NCBI GenBank assembly: GCA_039822105.1
Contig: JBCBMW010000003.1
Span: forward strand, 186,001 to 250,000
Length of the DNA stretch: 64,000 bases
Direction: 5' to 3'
DNA from: Parvularcula sp039822105
GTDB taxonomy: Bacteria; Pseudomonadota; Alphaproteobacteria; Caulobacterales; Parvularculaceae
Shown: positions 20,430-28,707 of the stretch, in pieces
How positions within the stretch are numbered: position 1 is the first letter of the stretch
How the letters are laid out: every line of letters begins with the position of its first letter
Position numbers and translations under genes: made by a program
The notes under the pieces: generated by a model
Told to the model about the DNA's origin: nothing
Seen by the model: only the letters and a program-made list of their open reading frames with translations
Database searches by the model: none

Positions 20430-23400
20430 CTAGTTGCCCGCCCAGACGTCGAGGACGTAACGGCCCTCTTTGGTCATCGTCTCCATCCATTCGCTGGCGA
20501 CCTCGAACTCAACGTCCTTGTTCTGCGCGTAGATGAGCGCCAGGGCGCGCTTCACCTCTGGCTCCATCGCCGCGCCGTCGCCGCAGACATAGATGTTGGC
20601 GCCCGCTTCGATCAGCTTCCAGACGGCATCGCCTTGGCGGCGGATCACGTCCTGCACATAGATCCGCTCCGAACCCTCGCGAGAGAAAGCGGTGTGCAGA
20701 TCGATCAGGCCGCTGTCATGGGCGGCCTTGAGCTCATCACCATAGATGAAGTCTTCATCCGACCGGCGGCACCCGAAAAAGAGCATCGCATCGCCCAACG
20801 TCGCGCCCCTCTCCTTCAGCGCTTGACGCTCCTGGATAAAGCCGCGGAATGGCGCAAGACCGGTCCCTGGACCCACCATGATGATTGGCTTTGCGGAGTC
20901 CTCGGGCATGCGGAACTTGGCAGCTGGTTGCTTGACCACGGCCTGGATGACATCGCCTGGTCGTGCATTGGCAAGATAGTTCGAACACACACCATGATAT
21001 GTTCCGTTACCGGAGCGCGCTGGTCCCTCGACAACACCCACGGTGATCGAGCAGACCCGTGAATTCGCACTCGGCGACGACGAAATCGAGTAATAGCGCG
21101 GAGACATCCATTGGGTGATCTCTAAGAACACCGCAAACGGAAGTTCACAGGCCGGGAACTCCTTCAGCAAGTCAGCGATGGACTTACGCTTGAGGAAAAC
21201 CTCTGCGCGGTAGAGATCGGTGTCGCCACTTGCAGGGGCGGCCAAGGCCCCAAGCTTTCGTTTGGAGTCCGGACAACGGGTATGCGCAGCCAGCACGCTC
21301 ACATCCTTGCGGCTCGCCACGGCTTGGAATTCGCCATAGAGATCAGCAAGCCTCTTCACACTGAACGTGCTGTCGTTCGGGAACGGGCTACGCCGCCCTC
21401 CCGTGACATGGACACGGATGTAGGAGTTCTCGTCGAAGCCGAAGCGTTCGAGCATCCAGTTCACGGACTCCGCTGGGTTCACCGGCACGACGCAGAGGTG
21501 ATCACCGGGTTCGTAGCTCACGCCCTCTGGCAGCTCGATTTCGATATGACGAGTCGACCGTACCTTGCCGTTGGCGCCGTCATGGTTCTGAAGCTCCCGA
21601 TTGGCCAAGACTTTCATGGGCATAGCGCCGGCCTGATTGGCGATCGGGTTCACCGTCATGCTCTCGGCGATTTCGATCTCGTAGAGAGGTTGGGCCTGGA
21701 TCTTCTCGTCGAAGTCGATGTCGAGATTGAGCGCCTTGCCGAGCGACGACCAAAGCGGATCGAACCACTCATGGAACTGACCATCGAGGTCTTCACGGGC
21801 GTCGGCTTCTCCGCGCATCACCAGACGCTTCGCCCCCAACTCCTCCATACGCTCGTCGATCAGTCGCGGCACGTCCTGATAGGTCGCTGCCCAGTCGCGG
21901 TTGCCGCAACCAAAGACTGTGTACTGAACGTTATCAAGATCACCAGGATTGGCGTTCTCGAGCCACTCAACAAAACGAATGGCGTTGTCCGGCGGCGCGC
22001 CATTGTAAGAGGCGGTGGCGATGATCACCGTCCCGTCCGTGGGCAACTTGCCAACATAGTCATCAAGCGGTGCAAGGACGGTATCAAACCCGTTGAGCTC
22101 GCCCGACTGCGAGATATCTCGTGCAAGCGCCTCAGTGGCCCCGAGATTGGAGCCAAAAAGGATATAGAGCTTGGTGCCATGTTTCGCGCGCTGAGAGTTC
22201 TCAGGAACGTCTTTCGCCGTTTCCTGGGCCGCACCAACGGGCACGAGAGCGCTGCGCGTCAAGTCAGGGCGTGGGCGGACTTTCATCTTGAAGCCATCGG
22301 GCTTGATGGACATCGTCTCTTTGATCTTCAGCTCATAGTTGGTGTGATCCACCAACTGGAACCGCTGCAAGATCATACCCATGACCAGGATCGCTTCTTG
22401 GATGGCGAACTGTCTGCCGATGCAGGCGCGTTGGCCGTTGCCAAAGGGCTTGTAGGCCCAGGCCGGACGCTCACGCTCGGCTTCTTTGCTGAAGTTGTCG
22501 GGGTCGAACATCTCTGCGTTCTCGCCCCACACGGATTTGTCCCGGTGCAGCATCAGCGTGAGCATCGTGACAAATTGCTTTTTCTTCAGCGGATACTTCC
22601 CGCCAATCACTTCATCCTCGTAAGGATAAAGACCAATTGCGGGGGCAGTCGGCCAGAGACGCAGCGACTCAAAAAGGATTTGGCGGATGTATTCGAGCTT
22701 GTTGACCTGCTGGATCGTGGGCGCCACCGCCACGTCCCTGCCCAGCACCCGGTCCACCTCCTCATAGGCTTTCTCGAGCACCTCGGGGTGGTTCATAAGA
22801 AAGTAGAGGGTGAAGGCCATAAGGCCCGATGTCGTTTCGTGTCCCGCGATCAAGAACGTGTTGATCTGATAGCGGATATTCTCATCAGAGAGGCTCTCGC
22901 CGGTCGCTTTGTCCACGCCGGCGAGCATGTAGTTGAGGAGGTCCTTCTGGGACTGGTTCCCCCCGCCGCGACGCCGTTCACTGATGATGTTATCGACGAG
23001 AGCGTTCATGTAGTCAGCGTCAGACGCCAACTGCTCAAGCCGTTTGCGGAGCATCACATGCTCAAAAGGCAAGCCGCGCTGCACCATGCAGGTCTCAAGC
23101 GTCCGGCCCAGCGCATCAATATACGGGTGGAAATCTTGCCGGTAGAACGAGTTAAAGCGATAGTCGAAGCCGCAGATCCCCACAGTGTCGAGCGCCACGG
23201 CGGTCATGTCATGGACGACATCGATCTCATCGTCCGCGTTCAGCCGCTCCCACTTCTTCACCAGCTGATCGGCGACATCGACCATCATCGGCAGGTAGTT
23301 GACCATGGCCTGCTGGCCGAAAGTCGGCAGAAGAATGTTGTGCGCCTTCGACCAGTTCGGCTCCTGGGTGTATCCGGTGAAGAGCGCATCGCCGCCGATC

Positions 23401-23654
23401 ACGCGGACTTTCCGCAGCGCACCGCGTACAGCTTTATCAAAGCGTTTCTCGTCAAACAGCTCGCGCGCCAGATCAGCTCCCGACACCACGATCAGCGGCT
23501 TTCCCAAGATATCGAGCTGGAAAATGGGGCCATGCTGACGAGTGAGCGCCATCATACTCTGCAGCGGCGCGTCCGTATCGAGGGTGAACGCATTGCCAAC
23601 CACGGGCTTGCCGGTTGGCTGCGGGATGGGATGGTCAAGTGTTTTGGTCGCCAT
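20430..23654 (-). CDS. Self-sufficient cytochrome P450-reductase fusion (CYP102 / P450 BM3 type)
   Basis: This single-chain monooxygenase of 1074 residues hydroxylates or epoxidises fatty acids with NADPH and O2. The P450 part (about 1-460) has the I-helix AGHETTS at 270-276, ExxR as ESLR at 329-332, and the heme-thiolate loop FGNGQRACIG with Cys411. Phe92, in ALFTGYTQ, corresponds to substrate-contact Phe87 of BM3. The FMN domain begins near 495 (ILFGSNLGATEAL), followed by FAD/NADP-binding ferredoxin reductase motifs (RYYSISSSP, GPGTGLAPFRGF, YVCGDG) and the family's C-terminal VLDVWAGN. All parts are intact. These fusions are best known in Bacillus. The PHA gene set begins about 0.5 kb away on the other strand. 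Confidence 0.96.
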   Translation of the reverse strand: MATKTLDHPIPQPTGKPVVGNAFTLDTDAPLQSMMALTRQHGPIFQLDILGKPLIVVSGADLARELFDEKRFDKAVRGALRKVRVIGGDALFTGYTQEPNWSKAHNILLPTFGQQAMVNYLPMMVDVADQLVKKWERLNADDEIDVVHDMTAVALDTVGICGFDYRFNSFYRQDFHPYIDALGRTLETCMVQRGLPFEHVMLRKRLEQLASDADYMNALVDNIISERRRGGGNQSQKDLLNYMLAGVDKATGESLSDENIRYQINTFLIAGHETTSGLMAFTLYFLMNHPEVLEKAYEEVDRVLGRDVAVAPTIQQVNKLEYIRQILFESLRLWPTAPAIGLYPYEDEVIGGKYPLKKKQFVTMLTLMLHRDKSVWGENAEMFDPDNFSKEAERERPAWAYKPFGNGQRACIGRQFAIQEAILVMGMILQRFQLVDHTNYELKIKETMSIKPDGFKMKVRPRPDLTRSALVPVGAAQETAKDVPENSQRAKHGTKLYILFGSNLGATEALARDISQSGELNGFDTVLAPLDDYVGKLPTDGTVIIATASYNGAPPDNAIRFVEWLENANPGDLDNVQYTVFGCGNRDWAATYQDVPRLIDERMEELGAKRLVMRGEADAREDLDGQFHEWFDPLWSSLGKALNLDIDFDEKIQAQPLYEIEIAESMTVNPIANQAGAMPMKVLANRELQNHDGANGKVRSTRHIEIELPEGVSYEPGDHLCVVPVNPAESVNWMLERFGFDENSYIRVHVTGGRRSPFPNDSTFSVKRLADLYGEFQAVASRKDVSVLAAHTRCPDSKRKLGALAAPASGDTDLYRAEVFLKRKSIADLLKEFPACELPFAVFLEITQWMSPRYYSISSSPSANSRVCSITVGVVEGPARSGNGTYHGVCSNYLANARPGDVIQAVVKQPAAKFRMPEDSAKPIIMVGPGTGLAPFRGFIQERQALKERGATLGDAMLFFGCRRSDEDFIYGDELKAAHDSGLIDLHTAFSREGSERIYVQDVIRRQGDAVWKLIEAGANIYVCGDGAAMEPEVKRALALIYAQNKDVEFEVASEWMETMTKEGRYVLDVWAGN

Positions 23655-24169
23655 GTTGATCTCCCCAGTGTCGTTTAGGCCACAAGCCCAAATTCTTTTG
23701 TTGTGTTCTTTTGTGTCAGACGGTCAGCGCAGCGGTATCGATTGGAACAGCGAAGACGAGCGGGTTCGCAGCCACAATCACCATGCTCTGGATTATGGCG
23801 AACACCACCATGAAACTTGATGTCGCATGGCTCTGCTCTCTTCACGGCGGCGATGGCTTTGCCGTTATGATCGGACAATGATCTGCCTTCGCCTCCAACA
23901 CCGCCAGCACACGAATCCAGTGCTGTGGCCATAGAACGCCTCCCCAACGTCGTTTTTGCAAGGACTCTACACAGCGAAGAGCCGAAATGGGAAGCGTGAA
24001 CCAATAATATGCAATCTCTTGCCAAGCTTGGTTTGCGCGAAGAGAATGCATCAACACAAAAATTGGGAGGCTGACCATCACCGGTCGAGGAGGAGACGAA
24101 ACGGGCAACGGTATTCGCGATGCGATCGCCAAGCTCGAAGCTAGAGTTGAGTCTATTAGCACGGCGCTG
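23655..24169. other. Divergent intergenic region upstream of P450 fusion and PHA genes
   Basis: This 515-bp stretch separates the P450-reductase gene from the PHA accessory gene and should hold promoters for both. A 116-codon frame on the minus strand lacks family features and I do not count it. From 24008 the frame of the downstream PHA subunit is open without an ATG, GTG or TTG. A 21-codon frame (24009-24074, ATG start, TGA stop) runs in another frame over the same DNA and ends at the GGGAGG at 24065-24070. Confidence 0.45.
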
Positions 24170-24442
24170 ATGGAGACGGAGGAGTTCTCCAAGACGGCGA
24201 ATGCTGCGTCATCGGTCCAGATGCGCATGCGCAAAGGCATGAACACGCATATGGCGAGACAGCTGGCGCTGTTTAATATGCCGAGTAGAGAAGATATGAC
24301 CGCGCTGGCTGAGCGGGTCATGACCATGGACGAACGGCTGGTGCGCATCGAAGCTATGCTGCAGCGCATGGTACCAGATGCTGCGGCGCCGCGCTCCGGC
24401 CAACCGCCTCGGACCAAAAAGCCCCCGGCCGATAGAGGCTAG
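24170..24442 (+). CDS. Small PHA synthase accessory subunit (PhaE/PhaR-like C-terminal motif)
   Basis: The annotated part is 90 residues and mainly helical. The stretch ALFNMPSREDMTALAERV, then an amphipathic heptad region (MDERLVRIEAML), matches the short motif at the C-terminus of PHA synthase partners such as PhaE and PhaR (N-[LM]-P-[ST]-R followed by a coiled coil). It lies 45 bp before phaC, as expected for the second subunit of a class III synthase, although true PhaE is about 360 residues. The start is uncertain: the ATG at 24170 has no ribosome binding site and falls inside a helix whose upstream part (IRDAIAKLEARVESI) is also open and coding-like. An ATC at 24077, 6 nt after GGGAGG, is a possible noncanonical start; a frameshift is the alternative. 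Confidence 0.6.
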   Translation: METEEFSKTANAASSVQMRMRKGMNTHMARQLALFNMPSREDMTALAERVMTMDERLVRIEAMLQRMVPDAAAPRSGQPPRTKKPPADRG

Positions 24443-24487
24443 GACCAATGACGACATCATCACCATCCCAACGGAACGGCGGGGGCC

Positions 24488-25567
24488 ATGGCTAAAGACG
24501 GCGAAACAAAAGAAGCACTCTCCAAACGCCTCAGCAAATTGGTCAATCGGACCATTCAGCGGAACATCAAGGGCGTTGAGTATTTCGCCTCCACCGCCCC
24601 GCCGGTTGGCCTCACACCGAAAGAAACGATCTATAAGCGCGGCACACTGAATCTCTATCACTACCACACGCAAGCCGATGAGCTTTACCGTGTACCGATT
24701 TTGCTGGTGATGGCGACGACCAACCGCGGCTATGTCATGGACATCACACCCGGCGGCAGCCTCGTCGAGTTTTTGGTCAAGAATGGCTATGATGTCTTCA
24801 TGCTCGACTGGGACGCTCCGCGGCCTGAAGAAAAAGTTTTAGGGCTGGACGACTACACCCAAGACTTTATCCCAGCGTGTATTGATCAAATCCGCGGTGT
24901 GACCGGTGTCGAGGATGTCACCGTGATCGGCTATTGCATGGGCGGTGTCCTTTCGACGATTTACGCCGCGACGCACCCGGATGGACCACTCAAGAACCTC
25001 GTTTGTTTCACAACGCCTATCAACTGGCATGAGATGGGCCTGTTCAATGCGTGGTCGGACAAGAACGTTCTTGATGTTGACCGGCTCGTCGACATGGTCG
25101 GCAACGTTCCGGCCGATCTCATCATGTCATCGTTCGACATGCTGCGCCCCACCAGCAAGATCACCGGCAGGATCGATCTGTGGGATAATCTGTGGAACGA
25201 TCAATATGTCGAGTCGTACCGCAAGTTTGATCGTTGGGCGAACGAAGCGCTGCCGCTGCCGGGTGAATACTTCAAACAGGTCACCAAGGACCTGATGCGG
25301 GGCAACAAGCTCTATAAGGGTGAGCTCATGGTTGGCGGGAAAAACGCCAATCTTTCCAACATCAAGGTGCCCCTACTCCACGCTGTTGCCGAGCACGATC
25401 ACATCATCCAGCGGGAGGCGAGTGCGCCGCTCGTCGAACTGGTCGGCTCAGAAGACAAAGAAGAGCTTGTCATGAAAGGCGGTCACATTAGTCTCGTGGC
25501 CGGGCCTAACGCTGTGCGTCGTTTGTGGCCAAAACTCGATGAATGGCTTTCCGTGAGGTCTGTATAA
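24488..25567 (+). CDS. phaC: Class III polyhydroxyalkanoate synthase, PhaC subunit
   Basis: This granule-associated enzyme polymerises (R)-3-hydroxyacyl-CoA into PHA. The 359-residue length is that of class III PhaC (class I and II are about 560-600). The lipase-like box GYCMGG puts the nucleophile at Cys150; Asp304 (EHDH) and His333 (GGHIS) complete the triad, close to C149/D302/H331 of the Allochromatium vinosum enzyme. Other family features are FMLDWDAPRPEEK and the FCT(T)PINWHEMG block. Its TAA overlaps the ATG of the following acetyltransferase gene (TAATG). Class III synthases need a partner; the short gene just upstream is the only candidate in the window. Confidence 0.95.
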   Translation: MAKDGETKEALSKRLSKLVNRTIQRNIKGVEYFASTAPPVGLTPKETIYKRGTLNLYHYHTQADELYRVPILLVMATTNRGYVMDITPGGSLVEFLVKNGYDVFMLDWDAPRPEEKVLGLDDYTQDFIPACIDQIRGVTGVEDVTVIGYCMGGVLSTIYAATHPDGPLKNLVCFTTPINWHEMGLFNAWSDKNVLDVDRLVDMVGNVPADLIMSSFDMLRPTSKITGRIDLWDNLWNDQYVESYRKFDRWANEALPLPGEYFKQVTKDLMRGNKLYKGELMVGGKNANLSNIKVPLLHAVAEHDHIIQREASAPLVELVGSEDKEELVMKGGHISLVAGPNAVRRLWPKLDEWLSVRSV

Positions 25568-26157
25568 TGACGAATGAGAACAACCGTTACCCGACCTCGG
25601 TCACATGTGAAGAGCATATCGTGACCCTACGGCTGATGACGCCGGAGGACGAGACAAACCTGTTGACGTTTGCGCAAGAGCTGCCGCCCCACGACCTTCT
25701 CTACATGCCGCGCGACATCACCAACGCCAAGGTGATTTCGGCGTGGATGCGGACCAACGAGAAGGGTCATATCACGACTATTCTTGCCACGGATGGTGAT
25801 GAGATCGTCGGGTGTGCCGCCCTCTTCCAGGACCCTTATTCCTGGTCACCACATTATGCCGAAATGCGCGTCCTGGTGGGCAAGAAGATGCGCGCCAAAG
25901 GCCTAGGCCGCATTTTGATTCAGGAATGCTTCGTGGTCGCCCTTGCCAAGGATTTGAAGAAGCTCTCGGCGCAGATGACGGTGGACCAGCAAGGTGCAGT
26001 GACGATCTTTGAGGAGCTCGGTTTCCGCGGCGAAGCCCTTCTCAAGGATCAGGTCATGGACCGCGATGGGGAGACCCACGACATTGTGATCCTGTCCTGC
26101 GATATCGAGCAGGTGCACGCGCAGCTTGCAGCCTACGGCCTCGACGCGATGGGCTAG
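25567..26157 (+). CDS. GNAT-family N-acetyltransferase
   Basis: The 196-residue cytoplasmic protein carries a GNAT acetyl-CoA-binding core: GDEIVGCAALFQ (strand 4), then the pyrophosphate-binding RAKGLGRIL (RxxGxG/A), then a helix and the C-terminal FEELGF motif. The acceptor is unknown. The first base of its ATG is the last base of the phaC stop codon (TAATG), so its translation is coupled to the PHA synthase and a role in granule or CoA metabolism, or in modifying a PHA protein, is possible but unproven. An upstream start at 25543 would lie inside phaC and is less likely. Confidence 0.85.
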   Translation: MTNENNRYPTSVTCEEHIVTLRLMTPEDETNLLTFAQELPPHDLLYMPRDITNAKVISAWMRTNEKGHITTILATDGDEIVGCAALFQDPYSWSPHYAEMRVLVGKKMRAKGLGRILIQECFVVALAKDLKKLSAQMTVDQQGAVTIFEELGFRGEALLKDQVMDRDGETHDIVILSCDIEQVHAQLAAYGLDAMG

Positions 26158-26212
26158 CATAAGCCTAGAGCGGATGAATGAACGCTTAGGTTGAACATTA
26201 ACAGTTTCATGT

Positions 26213-26248
26213 GCACTGCAACATTGCGTTAATCTTGTTGCAGTGCAG
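26213..26248. promoter_or_regulatory. Candidate operator, 12-bp perfect inverted repeat
   Basis: The arms TGCACTGCAACA (26213-26224) and TGTTGCAGTGCA (26237-26248) are perfect inverse copies separated by 12 nt. They lie 88 bp upstream of the hydrolase gene in an AT-richer intergenic region. The CTGCAA/TTGCAG core resembles the CTGC...GCAG type of site used by PHA regulator PhaR in other alphaproteobacteria. No T-run follows, so it is not a terminator. The link to PhaR is inference. Confidence 0.5.
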
Positions 26249-26335
26249 CGTACTTTTTGTTTGTATCAACCCTTCTGACTCCCATATAGTCGACTTCGGT
26301 TCACAGCTACCGACCACGCAACTGTTGGGAATTTC

Positions 26336-27136
26336 ATGTCCGAAACCGTCGTCGAGTTTGGCCGCCCGCCTTTTTCCTTTGCATTGATGGAAGCAGGTCG
26401 CGCGCTCAGTGAAATGTCGCTGCTTCCGGCAGCGCAAGTGCCATTGCGCGCCGCGCCGTCAGGTGACGGACACTCCGTGATTGTGTGCCCTGGCTTCCTT
26501 ACAAGCGACAGATCCACGGGATTCCTGCGCCGTTTCATTGCCAGCAAAGGCTATGAAACATTTGGTTGGGAGCTCGGACGCAATCTCGGTCCCGGCACAA
26601 CTGGCGGAAGTTTTGAACTTTTGGCTGACAAAATTCACGATGCCTATCAGGCATCGGGCCGGAAAGTGTCGCTGGTGGGCTGGAGCTTGGGCGGCGTCAT
26701 GGCGCGCGAACTGGCGAAACAGTTTCCTGAACAGATTCGGCAAGTGGTGACGCTCGGCAGCCCCATTTCGGGCAAAGTCGAAGCATCAACGATCTCTTGG
26801 CTCTACAATCAGGTCGCCGGCCAACAGCCGATGCCGCTTTACATGCAAGAGATGATGGAAAACATCGCTCATCCGCCTACCGATGTTCCGTCAACATCCA
26901 TCTTCACCAAAACCGATGGCATTGTTCACTGGCGCGGCTGTATCGAGCCAAAGTCAAAAATGACGGACAATATCGAGGTCTATGCCAGCCATTGCGGCCT
27001 GGGCGTGAACCCGATCGTCTATTTTGCAATCGCCGACCGGTTGGCACTGCCTGAAAACGAGTGGTCGCCTTTTGATCGGCAAGCCTCGATTTGGCGCCGT
27101 GCCGCCTTCCCATCGAGCGGTCACGTCTACCACTAA
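26336..27136 (+). CDS. Alpha/beta hydrolase (lipase/esterase-like)
   Basis: The 266-residue protein has an alpha/beta-hydrolase core: VIVCPGFLTSD at the oxyanion hole, the nucleophile elbow GWSLGG, an aspartate in TKTDGIVHW, and a histidine in SHCGLGVNP. These spacings match a PGAP1/lipase-like subgroup of cytosolic esterases. There is no signal peptide. The ester it cuts is not evident. Because it sits between phaC and the phasin gene, PHA or triacylglycerol turnover is a reasonable guess, but no depolymerase-specific motif is present. It is preceded by a 178-bp control region with a large inverted repeat and is convergent with the phasin gene. Confidence 0.82.
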   Translation: MSETVVEFGRPPFSFALMEAGRALSEMSLLPAAQVPLRAAPSGDGHSVIVCPGFLTSDRSTGFLRRFIASKGYETFGWELGRNLGPGTTGGSFELLADKIHDAYQASGRKVSLVGWSLGGVMARELAKQFPEQIRQVVTLGSPISGKVEASTISWLYNQVAGQQPMPLYMQEMMENIAHPPTDVPSTSIFTKTDGIVHWRGCIEPKSKMTDNIEVYASHCGLGVNPIVYFAIADRLALPENEWSPFDRQASIWRRAAFPSSGHVYH

Positions 27137-27171
27137 ACCATTCCCCAGGCACACCCCCTCCCTCTCTCCAT

Positions 27172-27205
27172 AAAAAAGGCCGGCGTCGGATGATCCGACG
27201 CCGGC
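27172..27205 (-). terminator. Rho-independent terminator after phasin gene
   Basis: A 13-bp perfect stem (GCCGGCGTCGGAT at 27179-27191, ATCCGACGCCGGC at 27193-27205) with only one base between the arms is followed on the minus strand by TTTTTT. It lies 33 bp beyond the phasin stop, and phasins are highly expressed, so a strong terminator fits. It may also stop readthrough from the convergent hydrolase gene. Confidence 0.88.
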
Positions 27206-27238
27206 AGTCACCAGACTGTTCCGGGAGGAGTGGAGCAG

Positions 27239-27742
27239 TTAGGCGTTAGCGGAAGAGCCGCCGCGGACTTTGTCGCGCAGCTGGCCAAGATATTCCGTCA
27301 CAGGAGCGATCGTCTCTTTGCTGCCTTCAGCAGTGAGCGAGGTCACTTTACGAACTTGAGCGACGTTGCGGTCGATGCCTTCGCGCAGAGCGTCACGCTG
27401 GATACGGAGCGAGTCACCAAACGACTCGGCTTCCATCACCTCGCGCAGAGCGTCAAACGTGGCGTCAGCGTTGGTTTGTGCATTCTCGAGCATCGTGAGC
27501 AGAACTTCACGGCGCTTGTCGCCCATGATCGTGCCGGAGTCGGCAAGAGCAGCACCAGCTTCTTTGAAGCCAGTCCGGATGCGTGCGAAGATCGACTCAA
27601 CGGCCTCTTCAGCTTCGGCAGCAGCTTCTTCTACAGCTTCCACAACCTCTTCAACTGCTTCTTCTGCAGCATCGGCTCCAGCAGCCACGGCAGCTTCAAC
27701 AGCTTCGTTCACGTCTTCGATGGTTTCTTTCACGTCAGTCAT
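27239..27742 (-). CDS. Phasin family protein (PHA granule-associated)
   Basis: The product is a 167-residue, almost wholly helical protein. It begins with a very acidic, alanine/glutamate-rich segment (about residues 1-48, repeats of EAVEE/AAAEA type) and continues with a phasin-like amphipathic domain (about 50-160), including FKEAGAALADSGTIMGDKRREVL and NADATFDALREVM. Phasins coat PHA granules and control their number and size. The position beside phaC and the class of flanking genes support this role over other phasin-domain proteins. A strong terminator follows. The acidic N-terminal extension is longer than in most phasins and might mediate self-association. Confidence 0.88.
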   Translation of the reverse strand: MTDVKETIEDVNEAVEAAVAAGADAAEEAVEEVVEAVEEAAAEAEEAVESIFARIRTGFKEAGAALADSGTIMGDKRREVLLTMLENAQTNADATFDALREVMEAESFGDSLRIQRDALREGIDRNVAQVRKVTSLTAEGSKETIAPVTEYLGQLRDKVRGGSSANA

Positions 27743-27774
27743 TGCACTTCTTCCTTTCAGAGTTTTCCGTGTAC

Positions 27775-28692
27775 TTAGGCCGCTTGTTGAGATGCGGCTT
27801 TCTCTTCAACAGCGCGGAGATGCTCCGCGATGAGATCGTTGATACGTGGCAAGTGAGACGGCGGGACATCGTGCCCCATGCCTTCAAGAAGCTCGAACCG
27901 CGCGCCATCAATGGTCGCAGCAATGTCCTGCCCCGCTTGATACGGCACCAGCGGATCGGCCGATCCGTGGATCACCAATGTCGGTGCCGAGATCTTTTGA
28001 GTCCATGACCGCAGATCGCCGGTTGCCATAATGGCTGCGATCTGGCGGCGAATGCCTGCTGGGTAGTTGCACCGCTCAAGTGACGCTGCCACCCGCTCGC
28101 GCAGAACCTCAGGCGGCGTGCCGCTGTCTTTGGTGCCAATGAGCTTCCAAAGCTCCGCTGTCTGATCGACCAGCTCACTTTGGTTGCGAGCGCTTGTCCG
28201 CGCGTTAAGGACTGCCTTGGTGATCGAGGGATCTGCCTTAGGCAATTTGGAATTGTTGGTGGAGCTCATCCACGCTGTCAGGCTCTTCACCCGGCCTGGG
28301 TTCTCCGCCGCCACGATCTGCGAGATCATGCCGCCCATCGAAACACCCACCACGTGGGCTTGCTCAACATCCAGCGCGTCAAGCACGCCGACAGCGTCAC
28401 CCGCCATCTCACGCAACGTGTAAGGAGCAAGCCGGTTGAAGCCCAGAAGGCTGGCGATGGCCATATATTGAGGCTTCGGCGCACGCTTCGTGTGCAGCTT
28501 TTGCGAAAGCCCAACATCGCGATTGTCGAACGCGATCACCCGGTAGCCTTGCGCCACCAGGTGTTCGATCAGCGCTGGCGGCCACAGTGTCAGCTGCGCA
28601 GCGAGGCCCATGACCAGGAGAACCGCCGGGTTTGACGGATCGCCGTGCTCTTCGACTTCGATGGCAATGTTGTTTGCTGTCAGCTGCGGCAT
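27775..28692 (-). CDS. Alpha/beta hydrolase
   Basis: The 305-residue protein is a typical soluble alpha/beta hydrolase: LLVMGLAAQLTLWPP near the oxyanion hole, DNRDVGLSQK, the nucleophile elbow GVSMGG with serine, an acid in HGSADPLVP, and histidine in GMGHDVPP. There is no signal peptide. The substrate class (ester or thioester of a lipid or polyhydroxyalkanoate oligomer) cannot be settled by motifs. The gene is the middle of three minus-strand genes of the storage-lipid island, 32 bp before the phasin gene and 15 bp after the wax ester synthase gene, so the three are probably one transcript started upstream of the synthase. Confidence 0.87.
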   Translation of the reverse strand: MPQLTANNIAIEVEEHGDPSNPAVLLVMGLAAQLTLWPPALIEHLVAQGYRVIAFDNRDVGLSQKLHTKRAPKPQYMAIASLLGFNRLAPYTLREMAGDAVGVLDALDVEQAHVVGVSMGGMISQIVAAENPGRVKSLTAWMSSTNNSKLPKADPSITKAVLNARTSARNQSELVDQTAELWKLIGTKDSGTPPEVLRERVAASLERCNYPAGIRRQIAAIMATGDLRSWTQKISAPTLVIHGSADPLVPYQAGQDIAATIDGARFELLEGMGHDVPPSHLPRINDLIAEHLRAVEEKAASQQAA

Positions 28693-28707
28693 GGTTGTGA
28701 TCTCCCG

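Noticed and set aside
19264..20490. 408-codon open frame on the - strand
   Set aside because: It is antisense to the epoxide-hydrolase-like gene, which has intact catalytic motifs.
21282..23678. 798-codon open frame on the + strand
   Set aside because: It is the antisense shadow of the P450-reductase gene, whose frame has all expected domains; long antisense frames are common at high GC.
23675..24025. 116-codon - strand frame upstream of the P450 gene
   Set aside because: No family features; its coding potential is not distinguishable from the background and it lies in the likely promoter region.
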